DNA from: Sequoia sempervirens
Taxonomy: Eukaryota > Streptophyta > Pinopsida > Cupressales > Cupressaceae
Direction: 5' to 3'
NCBI GenBank assembly: GCA_007258455.2
Contig: VDFB02270651.1
Coordinates: forward strand, 492,308,322-492,372,321
DNA length: 64,000 nucleotides
Shown: positions 49,666-61,095 of the stretch, piece after piece
Numbering within the stretch: the stretch's first letter is position 1
Layout of the letters: every line of letters begins with the position of its first letter
Notes under the pieces: generated by a model
Database searches by the model: none
What the model was told of the DNA's origin: nothing
What the model saw: the letters and a program-made list of their open reading frames with translations, nothing else
Position numbers and translations under genes: made by a program

Positions 49666-50340
49666 TTTACTGATAATAATTATTATATATTATAATATAT
49701 ATACTAATTGTATATTCATATATATATATATATTAATTTATTATATATGTATACACCTTAAAATGGTCACATCACATTGTCTGGTAATTAATTAAATATT
49801 TTTAATATTTAATTAAAATTTTCGAATTCTATCTGCATATAAATAAATTTAAATAATTTATTTATATTTCTTCCATATTTTATTTTGATTAAATAAATAA
49901 GAATATTTAATCATCTTTTCATATTCATTTCTTAATTAGTGAAATAAACATTACGATTTATTTATATTAATTATCAATAATCTTCGTTTGAATATCTTAT
50001 TCAAATAAAGATTAAAATATTATTCTTCTTCTAAATATCATTTACAATTAAATATTCCAAAATATTTAATTATTTCCTCTAATTCAATTTAAATATTCAT
50101 TCTTAAAATCATTTCAAATTCTTCAAAAATCTATTTATAATTAAATATTCCAAAAATATTTAATTAAATCTTCTAAATATTTCATATTCTTCTAAAGTCA
50201 CATCATAATTAAATATTTCAAAATATTTAATTAAATCTTCCATAGTATAAAAATCAAAAATCAAAATGCAATAAATGAAATTAAATAAATTTATTTAATT
50301 AATTAATTTTGGGATTTATCTTCAACACCCGTGAAACAAA
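49666..50340. repeat. AT-rich tract with AATATTTAATTAAAT repeats
   Basis: Irregular repeats of ATTAAATATTCCAAAATATTTAATTAA type, about every 60-70 bases between 50040 and 50240. No gene. Confidence 0.7.
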
Positions 50341-50537
50341 CTGCCCAAACAGAAAATTAATTTTCTCTGTTTCTGTGCAGGCTTGTTCCCGTGGGTTGAA
50401 GACATGAATCCATCCTTCTCTCCAACCTCTCAACCTCTCCCATTTTCTTCTCAACCTCTCCATCTCTCACCATTCAAACTTACCAGACAATCTCACAGCC
50501 GTAGATTCTTGCCAGCCGGGATTGAGCCTGCAAAAAT

Positions 50538-50547
50538 CTATAAATAC
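50538..50547 (+). promoter_or_regulatory. Candidate TATA box
   Basis: CTATAAATAC in a locally less AT-rich context, followed by GCCGGGAGCTCC. The setting resembles an LTR or gene promoter, but no coding sequence follows that I can name. Confidence 0.35.
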
Positions 50548-50940
50548 AACTGCCGGGAGCTCCAAATCATATAGAAGTTTTTAGCAGAGAAACTATAGTC
50601 AAATAGCTCTTAAGCATCCATAGCATAAGCCTTTTTAGCATTCACTTTCATTTTATTTCATAGCATAGTAGCATATCATGATACATTTCATTCACAGCCC
50701 CTGTGCATAATCTACAGCCCCTGTTCATATCTGTTAACAATTTCACTCCACCAGCATATAGAATAGTAGTTTTCATTTGTATACTCATTCTACAGCAGCC
50801 ATTTGGAGAACCTTACATCAAATCTGAGAGCAGCAACTTCAAATTCTTGGAGATAGAGGAAAATGGAACGGCTTTGAAGAAACTTTGTTTGATTTTAATT
50901 TTATTTAAATTTCTTTAGTATAATGTTTCATTTAGTGTTT
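50548..50940. other. No gene recognised
   Basis: CATAGCATA-type short repeats near 50610-50690 and two short open frames without known features. Confidence 0.5.
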
Positions 50941-51300
50941 TGTTTTCAATTAGATTAACTATAAACATAAAACATACACAATATATATTTATATAATATA
51001 TACTATATATATTAATATATATCATATATTTATATTATATTAATATATAATATATATTAAAATATATTAATATATAATATATATTAAAATATATTAATAT
51101 ATATATATTATATATATTAATATATATTGTTGCTTCTATCATTATGACCTATAACAAACAAAACAAATATCCATTTATATCCATTATAAATAGATATCCG
51201 TTTACTTTAGTTTTAAGAATTATTATTTGTTATGATTTATATATTTGTTATATATCAATATATATTATATATTAATATTACATTAATATATATTATCCCA
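50941..51300. repeat. AT satellite with one GATATCC group
   Basis: TATATTAATATA words, with ATATCCATTT and GATATCCGTTT at 51165-51205. Confidence 0.85.
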
Positions 51301-51605
51301 CTCTACCACTCTTTCTCTCTCTCTCCCTATCTCTCTCCCTCTCTCCNNNNNNNNNNNNNNNNNNNNNNNNNNNNNNNNNNNNNNNNNNNNNNNNNNNNNN
51401 NNNNNNNNNNNNNNNNNNNNNNNNNNNNNNNNNNNNNNNNNNNNNNNNNNNNNNNNNNNNNNNNNNNNNNNNNNNNNNNNNNNNNNNNNNNNNNNNNNNN
51501 CTCTCTCTCTCCCTCCCCCCTCTCTCCCTGACTCTTCCTCTATCCCTCTTATGTCTTTCTCGCTCTCCCTCTCCCTTTTAGGTCTTTCTCTCTCTTACTC
51601 TCTTT
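51301..51605. repeat. CT microsatellite containing an assembly gap
   Basis: CTCTCC tract. Positions 51347-51500 are N (154 bases), so the true length is unknown. Any open frame crossing the gap is meaningless. Confidence 0.95.
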
Positions 51606-51890
51606 AATATATAATGATTAAATATATATATTAAAGACCTGAGAGGGAGATGGAGACTTCAAAGGGAGACTATGTATTAAATTTATTATATAATATATTT
51701 AATATATTACAATATATAGAATACAAATTATATATTATAGTATATATTATATATAATATATACTATAATATATTTAATATATAATACATATTATATAATA
51801 AATATTATATAATATATAGTATATATGAAATATATTATGATATACTTATATATAATAAATTTATTATATATCTAGAATACATAGCAAACA
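51606..51890. repeat. AT satellite
   Basis: ATATATTATATAATA words with a short purine-rich island (GAGAGGGAGATGGAGA at about 51641). Confidence 0.85.
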
Positions 51891-52030
51891 TCTATTTGAT
51901 GGTAATGGATATCCGTTTTAAACAGATATCCATTATCAACTACATTAGATTTGAAGCCTCTTCAAAATATATCAATACATTAGAAAGAAATGAATATCTA
52001 TTACAAACAGATATCCGTTTTGTTGAGGAT
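51891..52030. repeat. GATATCCRTTT cluster
   Basis: GGATATCCGTTTTAAACAGATATCC and a second pair near 51990-52020, both partly palindromic. Confidence 0.85.
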
Positions 52031-52551
52031 TTTATAACCCAAACCCTACCTCATTTTCACAGTGATACTAGTTGAGTAACAACCTCCATCATGTGCAGTG
52101 ACCTCTGGTGTGTTCCAGGTATGTGTTCTTTGCATTTTTTTTTTTGCTAATTAGTGATTAATTTAGGTTTTTTTTGCATTCTTTTTAGTTTTGTTGAATT
52201 TTTTCATTTCAATCTAAAACTACAATTTTTTTTGAAACCTTGGTTAGTGGAAAACAAAAAAAACATCAAACCAAAAAAATTTAACCTTCATTATTGGAAA
52301 AAAAATACATAAGATTGAACCTTGTATCCTAAACAAACATAAAATTAAACTTTCATTACCCCCTTTCTGCATTTTTTTAAACTGCTTTACATTCTTGTCT
52401 ATTTTTCCTTTTTCTTTATCACTTATTCTAATGTTTCTTAAATTCTTGCTTTGTTGCTTATTCTTAAGTTAGTATTTCTTTGCTAAATAATTTTTTTTTC
52501 AAATTTTTAATTCTTTTGACTCTCCTCAGCTCTTAAAATAGAAGGGACCCT

Positions 52552-52863
52552 TGTTGGAATTATTGTGCTCTAAATTTCCAATACTAAGTGAATTTGAATC
52601 CATAGTTAGTACTTGGCAAACAAAACTTGTCCCAACAGGCATAGGGAAATGGGAAAAGTTAATGGATACTAATCGATGGGCTATGCAGGAGGCTATCATA
52701 GTGTATCATATTGTATGATAGCCTCCTACATAGCCCATCGATTATTACCTATTAACTTTTTCCATTTCCCTATGGTTGTTGGGACAAGTTTTGTTTAACC
52801 ATTATTGAGTATGTATCTAGATTCACTGAGTATTGGCAATTTGGAGCTTAACACTTCCACATT
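52552..52863. mobile_element. Fold-back (MITE-like) element
   Basis: Two ~148-base arms (52552-52699 and 52715-52863) are imperfect inverted complements around a 15-base loop. The inner ~80 bases are almost perfect: GGAGGCTATCAT pairs with ATGATAGCCTCC, and ACAAAACTTGTCCCAAC with GTTGGGACAAGTTTTGT. The outer part is more diverged (CCAATACTAAGTGAAT with ATTCACTGAGTATTGG). No coding content. The target duplication could not be fixed. Confidence 0.88.
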
Positions 52864-53083
52864 GCAATGAGGTAAAAATTTAATGTATTTTTTAATGAGA
52901 TTTCACATCACTATAACAATTATTTGTTTTTCATTTACATGCCTTAGACATAAATGATATTTACACATTTTTTCATTTGTATTCAATTAAGTCATTTATA
53001 TTGAATGGTTTAAGGGGATTTTTAAACATGTATCTTACATTTTGAAATTACAAATTTAATGCAGGTTCACTTATATCTAAATC

Positions 53084-53326
53084 ATGTATCCACGCCCTCC
53101 AACTCCACCCATTCCACCTTGTAACCCCCCATCTCCACCACCTACATCTGATGGTGCACGCTTTCGAGAACAAATTGATGTTAATGTTAGAACCATTCAA
53201 GATCAAGTTAGCGCTATTCAAAATGAAGAATGCGTTCCACCATATTTGAGGCATTTTGCATCAAATATGAAAAATGTTGTTGATGTTGTTAGGTCCATTG
53301 ATGTGGAGTTAGATGAGCGTCAATGA
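53084..53326 (+). CDS. Hypothetical 80-residue protein
   Basis: ATG 53084 to TGA 53326, 80 residues. A Pro-rich head (YPRPPTPPIPP, SPPPTS) is followed by a probably helical part (EQIDVNVRTIQDQVSAI, FASNMKNVVDVVRSIDVEL). A possible splice acceptor (TAATGCAG) lies 20 bases upstream, so it may be an internal or last exon. It follows a GATATCC cluster and leader, an arrangement like that of 27450, but the proteins do not match. Could be a small transposon protein or a chance frame. Confidence 0.3.
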   Translation: MYPRPPTPPIPPCNPPSPPPTSDGARFREQIDVNVRTIQDQVSAIQNEECVPPYLRHFASNMKNVVDVVRSIDVELDERQ

Positions 53327-53609
53327 TGGCTAGAGGAGAGGAGACAGTCCCATTCTAAAAAGGAAAACACAAAGAAATGAAGAGATGAAACAAAGAGCCG
53401 AAAAACTTTATTAAGACAATGATCTTATTTTTATAAAGAATTTGACCTTGGATGGAATTTTATAAAGAATTTCGTTGGATGAATATTTTATAAAGAATTT
53501 GGTTGGATGGATATTTTGTGTTGAATTTATGAATATAATAGTATAATGATGAGACAAAAATTTAGTAATAAATATTAAATAATCTATTAATTTAGTGTTT
53601 GTTCATATA

Positions 53610-53900
53610 TAGTGTTTATTCATGCACCATGGTTGAGTGATGTATTATTTTTTGATCATGATTATTGTATATATTTCACATGAACAATCTAATGAACATA
53701 CATATCTTGTTGTCTTGTAAGGATTTTGTTTGAAGGTTGCATCAAACCCTTATGGTGTACATAATGTTCTTGTTTATGTATCACATGGTTGAAAGATAAT
53801 GATTCTTATTCATGATGATTTTATACCTTTTACATGAAGGGTCTAATGACATGTTATTAAGATTGAAGGTTTTAATGGCATGAATGTTGAATTGAGTTGT
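53610..53900 (+). repeat. Dispersed repeat, inverted copy of 30340-30560
   Basis: Shares GATCATGATTATTGTAT, CACATGAACAATCTAATGAA, GCATCAAACCCTTATGG and GAAAGATAATGATTCTTATT with the reverse complement of 30340-30560. This copy has a ~30-base insertion after CCTTATGGT relative to the other. Confidence 0.8.
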
Positions 53901-53959
53901 AATGGTTTTTTCTGATGGTTGCATCACTTCTTATTCTAGAGGGTCCCAACATGGGAAAA

Positions 53960-54060
53960 TAGTCTTCCTCTCAACTCAATCTCTCTCTCTCCCTCTCTCT
54001 CAGGTCTCTCCCTCTCCCCCTCTCCCACTCTCTCTCTGTATCTAGACTTCTCTCTCTCTC

Positions 54061-54133
<73 letters not shown>

Positions 54134-54440
54134 TAGGTCCCTCCCACTCTCTCTCTCTCAAGTCTCTCAAAGCTTCCCCTCTCCCTCCCTCTCTCCCTCT
54201 CAAGTATCTTTTAGTCCCTCCCTCTTAGCTCTCTCTCTCTATATATCTCTCAAGACTCTCTCTCCCTCTCAACTCTCTCTCTCTCTCTCTCTCCCTTCCT
54301 ATCTCCTTCTCAAGTCCATCTCTCTCTCACTCTCTCCCTCTCAAGTCTTTCTCTTTTTCTCTGTCCCCCTCTCGCTCTCAAGCCCCCCCCCTCTCTCCCT
54401 CTCTCTCCCAAGTTCCTCCAACCTCTCTCTCTCTTGTGAA
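53960..54440. repeat. CT microsatellite
   Basis: CTCTCC and pure (CT)n, the longest pure run at about 54073-54128. The Arg/Glu open frame on the minus strand is a repeat translation. Confidence 0.95.
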
Positions 54441-54449
54441 TTGGTCGCA

Positions 54450-54740
54450 CATCAATAAATATATAATATATACTATGTAGTATATAATATATACTATGTA
54501 GTATATAATATATACTATGTACTAAATATATTATGTAATATATATAATATATATTACATAATATTTAATATATATACTATATATAATATATAATTTATAA
54601 TATAATTATATAATTATATAATAATACATAATATATAATATAATAATGTAATAATATAAAAATATAATAATTTAATAATTTAATAATACATAATATATAA
54701 TACATAATATTAAATATTATGTATTATAAATAATACAAGT
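54450..54740. repeat. AT satellite
   Basis: Begins with three near-copies of a ~23-base unit (TATATAATATATACTATGTAG), then irregular AT words. Confidence 0.9.
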
Positions 54741-54792
54741 AACATATATCTGTTTAGTAACAAATATCGTTTCTGAATGGATATCCACTTTT
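54741..54792. repeat. GATATCC remnant group
   Basis: ATATCTGTTT, ATATCGTTTC and GGATATCCAC, a diverged relative of the other clusters. Confidence 0.6.
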
Positions 54793-54894
54793 TCTAAAAA
54801 AATTAGTAGGCTTGGGATTTGGTTTTGAATTGCCTAACCTGGAAAGTCAACCCAAAAAACATGTTTAGAAAATTTTCTTAGTTTTATGAAGTTC

Positions 54895-55625
54895 GCCCTT
54901 ATGGCTGATGACATTTTTTTGATTCAAATTTCATGAAACAAAAAGGGTTTATAGAAAAAATTGCCAGCTTTCCACCAATATAAGTTATGCCTTATTTTAA
55001 ATTTAATAAATAATTATTATTGATTTTCTACATACATTACGACTAAAGTCCTGATTGATAGGCTGGCCGAAAAAATTCTATAACTTTCAAACTACTTAAC
55101 ATTTTTCGAACCTACAAGATGTGTCACATTCTATGCTACTCATACTATACGATAAAAAAAATTGAATTTCATAAATTTTTGACCAAGTTATGGTGGTCAG
55201 ATGCATACATTTTAATAATTTTGAAAAGTTTTAATAAAAAAAATCATAACTAATTATTTACATGGAAAACAATTAGGCACATTCGAACATGTGTCCTCTA
55301 CTTATATTGAAAGATTCAAAACAAAATATTATGTTTTTCTTGTACTTAGGGTGGTTAGACATACACCTGCTTCTTATCTTTTTCCTAAAAATTTAGTACT
55401 ACTGCATTGAAATCTCAATTTTTTGCAAAAAATATTTACTTTTTTCCAAAAAAGGACTAGTAGCCTAGAAACTTCATTCAATTTGCTACAATTTTTATTC
55501 TTACATATTTTTCAAATTATGTAAATAACCTATTCAAATTTTTATGTCAAGTTGCCTAACTCTGATTTTCTGAATTTTCATTGCCACTTAGAGGCCTAGT
55601 TTGGATCCCATGATCCTACACTGAC
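54895..55625 (+). repeat. Dispersed non-coding repeat, partner of 10575-11300
   Basis: Matches the reverse complement of 10575-11300 over about 730 bases. By eye roughly three quarters of positions agree, with small indels. Confidence 0.82.
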
Positions 55626-55639
55626 CTTGTCCCTAATTG

Positions 55640-58251
55640 TTGGTTTTGAAAACCCATCATATATGACGACCATAATTTGAGCTAAAATAATCATTTTTTT
55701 TAATTTTTTTTCATTCTGTAAAGAATTATGTGTAGATTGATTTCATATATTTTTTTACAAGAAAATTAGAAATGTATTAAAAAAATGTGAAAAACCTAAC
55801 ATTTCAATTTTATAGATTAATTTCCTCATAAATTAATTAAAAAATGGAAACAACAATCCAATCATAAAAATAAATTACATATTTGAAAACTAGACATTGT
55901 CATATATAATGGGTTTTAATTTCATAATTTTATTTAAAATAGTCGTCAACCATACTGCCAAAGTTAGTTTTTCTCTTGATTTGTTCATGAAATTGTACTT
56001 GCAGGTTCAAGGCTAAGGGGTGCGTTTCCAAGCCTAAAACAAAATAAAAGGTACGAGTTTCAAATTTCAAATTTTATGAAATGTGTACTTGCTCTAAACA
56101 CATACCCATTCTAAAATATTATGTAATTACAAATAAGTACCTATTTTTGTCGATATTTTTTCCAAGCCTAAAACTTCTCTAAATGTGGACCCAACTTCTT
56201 TCTTTTACCCAATTTAATTCAAAATGTTAACCTAACTTAAAAAAAAATGAGATATGAGTTAACTTTTAGGCTTCTATAAAATAAGATATAACTAAGATTA
56301 TTGACATCCATTCTATTAAGAAAAGATCCTAAGATATGGTGACTAATAATATATTTAATAAAGATGTTCATTTGGAGTCTATGAATAAATTGAGTGACCT
56401 TTCTTCCTTTCTCATCGACTATTCTAGAAGGTTACCTAATTCTTTTAAACAAATTGAAGAACTTTTTGTCTAGTTAACATTTTATACTAAGGAGAAATCT
56501 TACAACCTTGGTGATTAAGTAGTTTAAACTTTATAAGGAAAAGTCTTCTCCACAACAATTCTATCTTCAACATAAGAGGTTTCTAAAGAGTAGAATTTAG
56601 GAGACAAGTCTTCTCGTCAACAAAATTGATTTTCTTTTCCCTCTCTTCTCTCAAAATTATTATATTTTATTTTATTTCCAAATTTGTATCTTATGTCATT
56701 TTTATGTCTTACAAAATAAAATTTATTTTATACATCAAAATGGTAAAGTTTAATTTTATTTTAAAATAGAAATTGCGTAATCTTAAGGATTAGTTATTAG
56801 CTAGTTATGAGGAAAAATCCTATATAAGACATTTTTGTAAGTAATGTTGTTAAATCTTCTCCTTAAGAAAATCTTGTACATAAAAAAGATTTATTTTAAA
56901 ACTCCATATTCAAAGAAATAAACAATAATGCTAGAATTTGTGTCAATATTTGTTGATTGCATTTCATTCATATATTCAATATTTACTCATTCTTTGAATC
57001 TTCTTCACATGCTATGGATGTAAATTGTCATTCGTTATAATAAATTCTAAGAAATACTAAAATATTTTTTATTCATAAGTTGATAGTTATTTGGCTAGTC
57101 TATTTCAGTTACTATAATTATGCTTGATCCTAATCATAAATTATATTGTAGATTAAATAACTTTGTGTATTTCTTGTTTTTATGAATTTAATTCACTATT
57201 TTCCTATATCTTAGGAAATCCACTTAACAATGTCTTGTGTGAGCCTATCTAGGGTTTTTCTATATTTTTGTTTTTTCCAACTTTCCAATCCTTTAATTAA
57301 AACCTTAGGAAACCCCAATATAAAAATAATTTATCCTTTTCAATAAAAATGAAAAGGTTTCATTCAATAATGATCTATCTAATTGTTGCGAGCATTTGTG
57401 ATTCCCCATTAGGTGAGTCATTGCAAATAATGTAGTGAAAAATCTATTTGCTAATAGTGTCAATGTAAACCTTCCAAGAGTACTGGAGACATGTAAAATA
57501 TACATAGGATTGCTAGGTAAATGGCACCATAATCCCAACACCTATTTGGGGTTCCAAGTCCAAAGAACTTAAACATTGAGATCTCAGGATCTTGACACAA
57601 AACAAAAAAATAGTCAAAGTTGAGGTTGAAAACCCTACTTTAGTATACTCTTCTGCTCAAGGTTTAAAATTTGAGGCCCTCAAGATTTTATTTTGAGTTA
57701 AATTTTTTAAAATTGTAGAAATTCAAAGCTAAAGTCAAAGTATGAACTTATCAAATGAGAAAAACCTAACCTTTTAGACTTGGGGGAAATTTCACCAATT
57801 TTTTAATTTGTATTCTCCAAAATATATGTGAAAACACAATTGCTTCCCAAGATGCTCATTGATTTTCTCATGAAGATAAAATGACACCAACAAAGAACCA
57901 ATTGTCCCCACAAAAGGGAGTACAAAAACATGACTAAATTAAGAGCACAAATGGATGAGAAAGGAAATAAATTTAAAACAAAGGGTCCCCAATTTTGCTA
58001 GAAATTAGGGGCATATTTTAAAGGCCACAATGTCTCCCTCTATGAAAGTGTGGATACCAATCCATTTGATAGATAACCAATGAAATATGCTTTTCTTGGT
58101 TTAATTTTTAGAGGTGGGTCTCATAACCATGTTCAGAACGAAAGCAAGCATTATCATCCATGCAATGTAATGGGTATTAGGAGATAATTTTCTAATAATG
58201 GAATACAAATATAGAGTGCATTCAAATGGTGTATCTATGTTTATTGGGGTA
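55640..58251. other. AT-rich intergenic, no gene recognised
   Basis: Only short frames. A segment at 55655-55750 (ACCATAATTTGA..TAAA) is similar to 26275-26370, in the same relation to GATATCC/AT repeats, and may belong to the same repeat family. A 78-codon minus frame at 57305-57541 has no known feature. Confidence 0.5.
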
Positions 58252-58256
58252 CTACC
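58252..58256. other. Target-site duplication CTACC (left)
   Basis: Matches 60998-61002. Confidence 0.9.
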
Positions 58257-58862
58257 TCTTACTTTTAGGATTAGATTTAAGCAAACAAAAAATGAAAAAC
58301 ATAAGACAAATGAACAAAACACTTTTACCCTGGGAAAACCCTCCTTGAGGGAAAAAAACCCAACAACAATATATCACTTATATATAGAAAAAGAGCAACA
58401 AATCTTTTTGACAACTGTCCACACACTAGTCCAATCTAAAGCAATAAAGATAGCACCTCTCAGGATGCAAATACACAAGCAATATTGATCTCCATGAATA
58501 TATATCAATTTGTTGTAGATAAGCAACCTCCTCTTGAAGAATGTGAATTCCTTGAGAATAATAATCGATCTACTAATAAAGATAATCTTCACTCAAAAAA
58601 GAGTGCGAACTTCACTTGATAATAATTGGATACCAAATGAATGTGAGTCACCCTTCATATATAGATACCAAGATGCCTTTTCATGAAGAGTCGACTACTT
58701 CCATAAAAGAGACACCCTTACACAAAATGATGCGACTTGTCATCAAGTCGGCTATAATAAATAAATAAATTATCATGTCTGCCTCAACATTTAATATTGT
58801 TTATTTTATATTTGAATTCGAAAGGAGAAATAAATCTCCCACCTCTACAATAACATCAACAC
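58257..58862 (-). repeat. 3' LTR of the 58257-60997 element
   Basis: Aligns end to end with 60389-60997. Ends AACATCAACA on the plus strand. Confidence 0.92.
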
Positions 58863-58984
58863 TCCCTCTTAGCTAGGGAGATATCTTTCCCAATATCCAT
58901 GTAATGGAATTTCTCAACATGACACCCACAATTGCCACATCCATTTGTGGAAAAAGAGATCATTACGGAGTATCTCAACATGAT

Positions 58985-59235
58985 ATCATCATGGAGTCAC
59001 TCAACATGACATCCACCATGGCTACTCCCATGTGTGGAAAGGAACATGTGCACAAGTGCCCATCATGGAGTCACTCAACGTGATGTCGTCATGGAGTCTC
59101 TCAACATGACATCCACCATGGTTACTCCCATGTGTGGATAAACACAAGTACAAAGAATTCATCATGGAGTCTCTCAATGTGATGTTGTCATGGAGTCTCT
59201 CAACTTGACTTCCACCATGGCTACTCCTAGAGGGT
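58985..59235. repeat. ~100-bp tandem repeat inside the LTR element
   Basis: CATGGAGTC(A/T)CTCAAC(A/T)TGAC units begin at 58990, 59090 and 59189. On the minus strand the frame 59270-59022 stays open through them with a 33-residue repeat (HGG.VERLHD.ITL.DSMM). Confidence 0.85.
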
Positions 59236-59269
59236 GGAATGAACCGCATCTCCATCTCAAAGATGGACA

Positions 59270-59465
59270 AGGGCTTTCACCTCAAATTTCTTCGTCTCAG
59301 AGAAAAAATTCATTAACAAGTGCTTCCACCTCAAATTTCTCCGTCTTAGCAAAAAATGCATTAACAAGGGATTTCACCTCATACTTCTCTGTCACAGAGA
59401 AATATACACTAACAAGGGCTTTCACCTCATACTTCTTTGTCAAAGAGAAATATACATTACAACAG
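59270..59465. repeat. 48-bp (16-residue) tandem repeat
   Basis: CA(T/C)TAACAAG landmarks at 59311, 59359 and 59407, spacing 48. In the minus frame 59653-59297 they read as repeats of the form (T)EK(Y/F)EVK.LV..(Y/F)F. Multiples of three keep the frame open. Confidence 0.85.
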
Positions 59466-59653
59466 ATCTTCATGATGATGACTCCCTCTGAAGCTCCAAG
59501 TTCTTGCATCAACCTCTTGACCTCCTCATCCAAGGTTGCCTCTGTTGGTTTGTCAGACTCCCTTTGAATGTTAATTCCTCCTCTTCGAAGAAACTGATCG
59601 TAATGACAACTTGAATAGATTCTTTCTCTTCGAGAGATGTCTTCAGCCACCAA
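59297..59653 (-). CDS. Small repeat-containing protein of the LTR element
   Basis: 118 codons. Head: MVAEDISRRERIYSSC, middle: TLDEEVKRLMQELGASEG (probably helical), tail: three to four 16-residue repeats (KYEVKALVSVYFSVTE). It may be a residual gag-like or captured fragment; it matches no domain I know. Codon-length repeats suggest past translation but do not prove it. Confidence 0.35.
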   Translation of the reverse strand: MVAEDISRRERIYSSCHYDQFLRRGGINIQRESDKPTEATLDEEVKRLMQELGASEGVIIMKICCNVYFSLTKKYEVKALVSVYFSVTEKYEVKSLVNAFFAKTEKFEVEALVNEFFL

Positions 59654-60388
59654 CTTAGTCCCATGGCTACAAGCTATGATTGCATGGATGCTTGATCATT
59701 TCTCCAGTCGGTATGACTTCCTCACAGGATGCCTCAAGATCTTCCTCTCTATGCAATCTCCCATCACCCTCTTGCTCCTCAATCCATCCTAGAAGCATTT
59801 TAGAGAGAGATTACTAATAGTTTAAACTACCTCAAAGAAATATCAATGCTAGAAGCATACAAGATTCACTATCCCAATGTTATAGCATGAATTAATAACC
59901 ACATAAAATTCATTCAAGGTACAAGCATAAAATACTTATCTCTTTATGTTGGTACACCAATGAGCTAGACCTGTAGTTGTGCCTCATCTTTGCCACCTTC
60001 ACTCGATCTTGACCTCAGGGAAAGTGGGAATATGAATCAACCATTTAGTAGAGATTGAAGACTCCATTTAAATATTGAGACCACATTATGAATCAAGGCA
60101 CCCATACTCATGTGATGAAAGAATTTAAGTAATCAAAAGAGTGAGAATAAATCATGATGACTTCCTTCCACACGTTCAAAGAAAATATGACATAAGAGAA
60201 ATGCCACGAAGTGTTAAGCCACCCTTAATAAATGAATACCACATGATTCATCCTCCTTACATCACCACTACAACCACATTGAATATTTATTTGTGCATCG
60301 AACAAGCCTATGGCTTCAATTACTTTCAGAATGAATTTCTATTTAACCAAATCTGATCAGATCTTTTCCTAGAACCGCTCTGATACCA

Positions 60389-60997
60389 TGTTAGTTTTAG
60401 GATCAGATTTAAGAAAATAGAAAATGCAACAGATAAGACAAATGAACACAAAAATTTTACCCTAAGAAAACCCTCCTCGAGGGAAAAAAAACCCAACAAC
60501 AATATATCACTTATATATAGAAAAAGAGCAGCAAATTTTCTTTACAACTGGCCACACACTAGGCCAATCTGAAGCAATAAAAATAGAACCTCTCAAGATG
60601 CTAATACACAAGAAATATCGATCTCCATGAATATATATCAATCTACTGTAGATAAGCAACCTCCTCTTGAAGAATACGAATTCCTTGAGAATAATAATCG
60701 ATCTGCTGATAAAGATAATCTTCACTCCGAAAAATGTGCGAACTTCACTTGATAATAATTGGATACCAAATGAATGTGAGTCACCCTTCAATATATATAG
60801 ATACCAATATTCCTTTTCATGAAGAGTCAGCTACTTCCTTAAAAGAGACACCCTTACACAAAATGATGTGACTTCTCATCAAGCCAGCTATAAGAAATAA
60901 ATTAATTATCATGTCTGCCTCAACATTTATTATTGTTTATTTTATATCTGAATTCGAAAGGAGAAAGAAATCTCTTGCCGCTACAATAACATCAACA
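60389..60997 (-). repeat. 5' LTR of the 58257-60997 element
   Basis: TGTTAGTTTTAGG ... ATCAACA on the plus strand, followed by CTACC at 60998-61002. Confidence 0.93.
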
Positions 60998-61095
60998 CTA
61001 CCAAACCTTGGCAAATAAATTTAAATCAATAGGGTGATGGCATCATGAATCATTAAGAAATAATATTTTTTGTGTGTTGGACACATAGTTGCAAG

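Larger units (their letters stand above)
58257..60997 (-). mobile_element. Non-autonomous LTR retrotransposon (2.74 kb)
   Basis: LTRs of 606 (58257-58862) and 609 bases (60389-60997) flanked by CTACC on both sides. On the minus strand the 17-base primer site TGGTATCAGAGCGGTTC (complement of 60372-60388) abuts the 5' LTR directly, fitting initiator tRNA-Met. The purine tract CTAAGAGGGAG (complement of 58863-58873) abuts the 3' LTR. The internal region is only ~1.5 kb, holds tandem repeats and one short frame, and lacks gag and pol. The left LTR has lost its TG (now TC at 58257-58258). Confidence 0.93.

Noticed and set aside
51232..51531. Open frame across the N run
   Set aside because: Most codons are undefined in the assembly gap.
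53936..54130. Arg/Glu repeat protein on the minus strand
   Set aside because: Translation of a (CT)n microsatellite.
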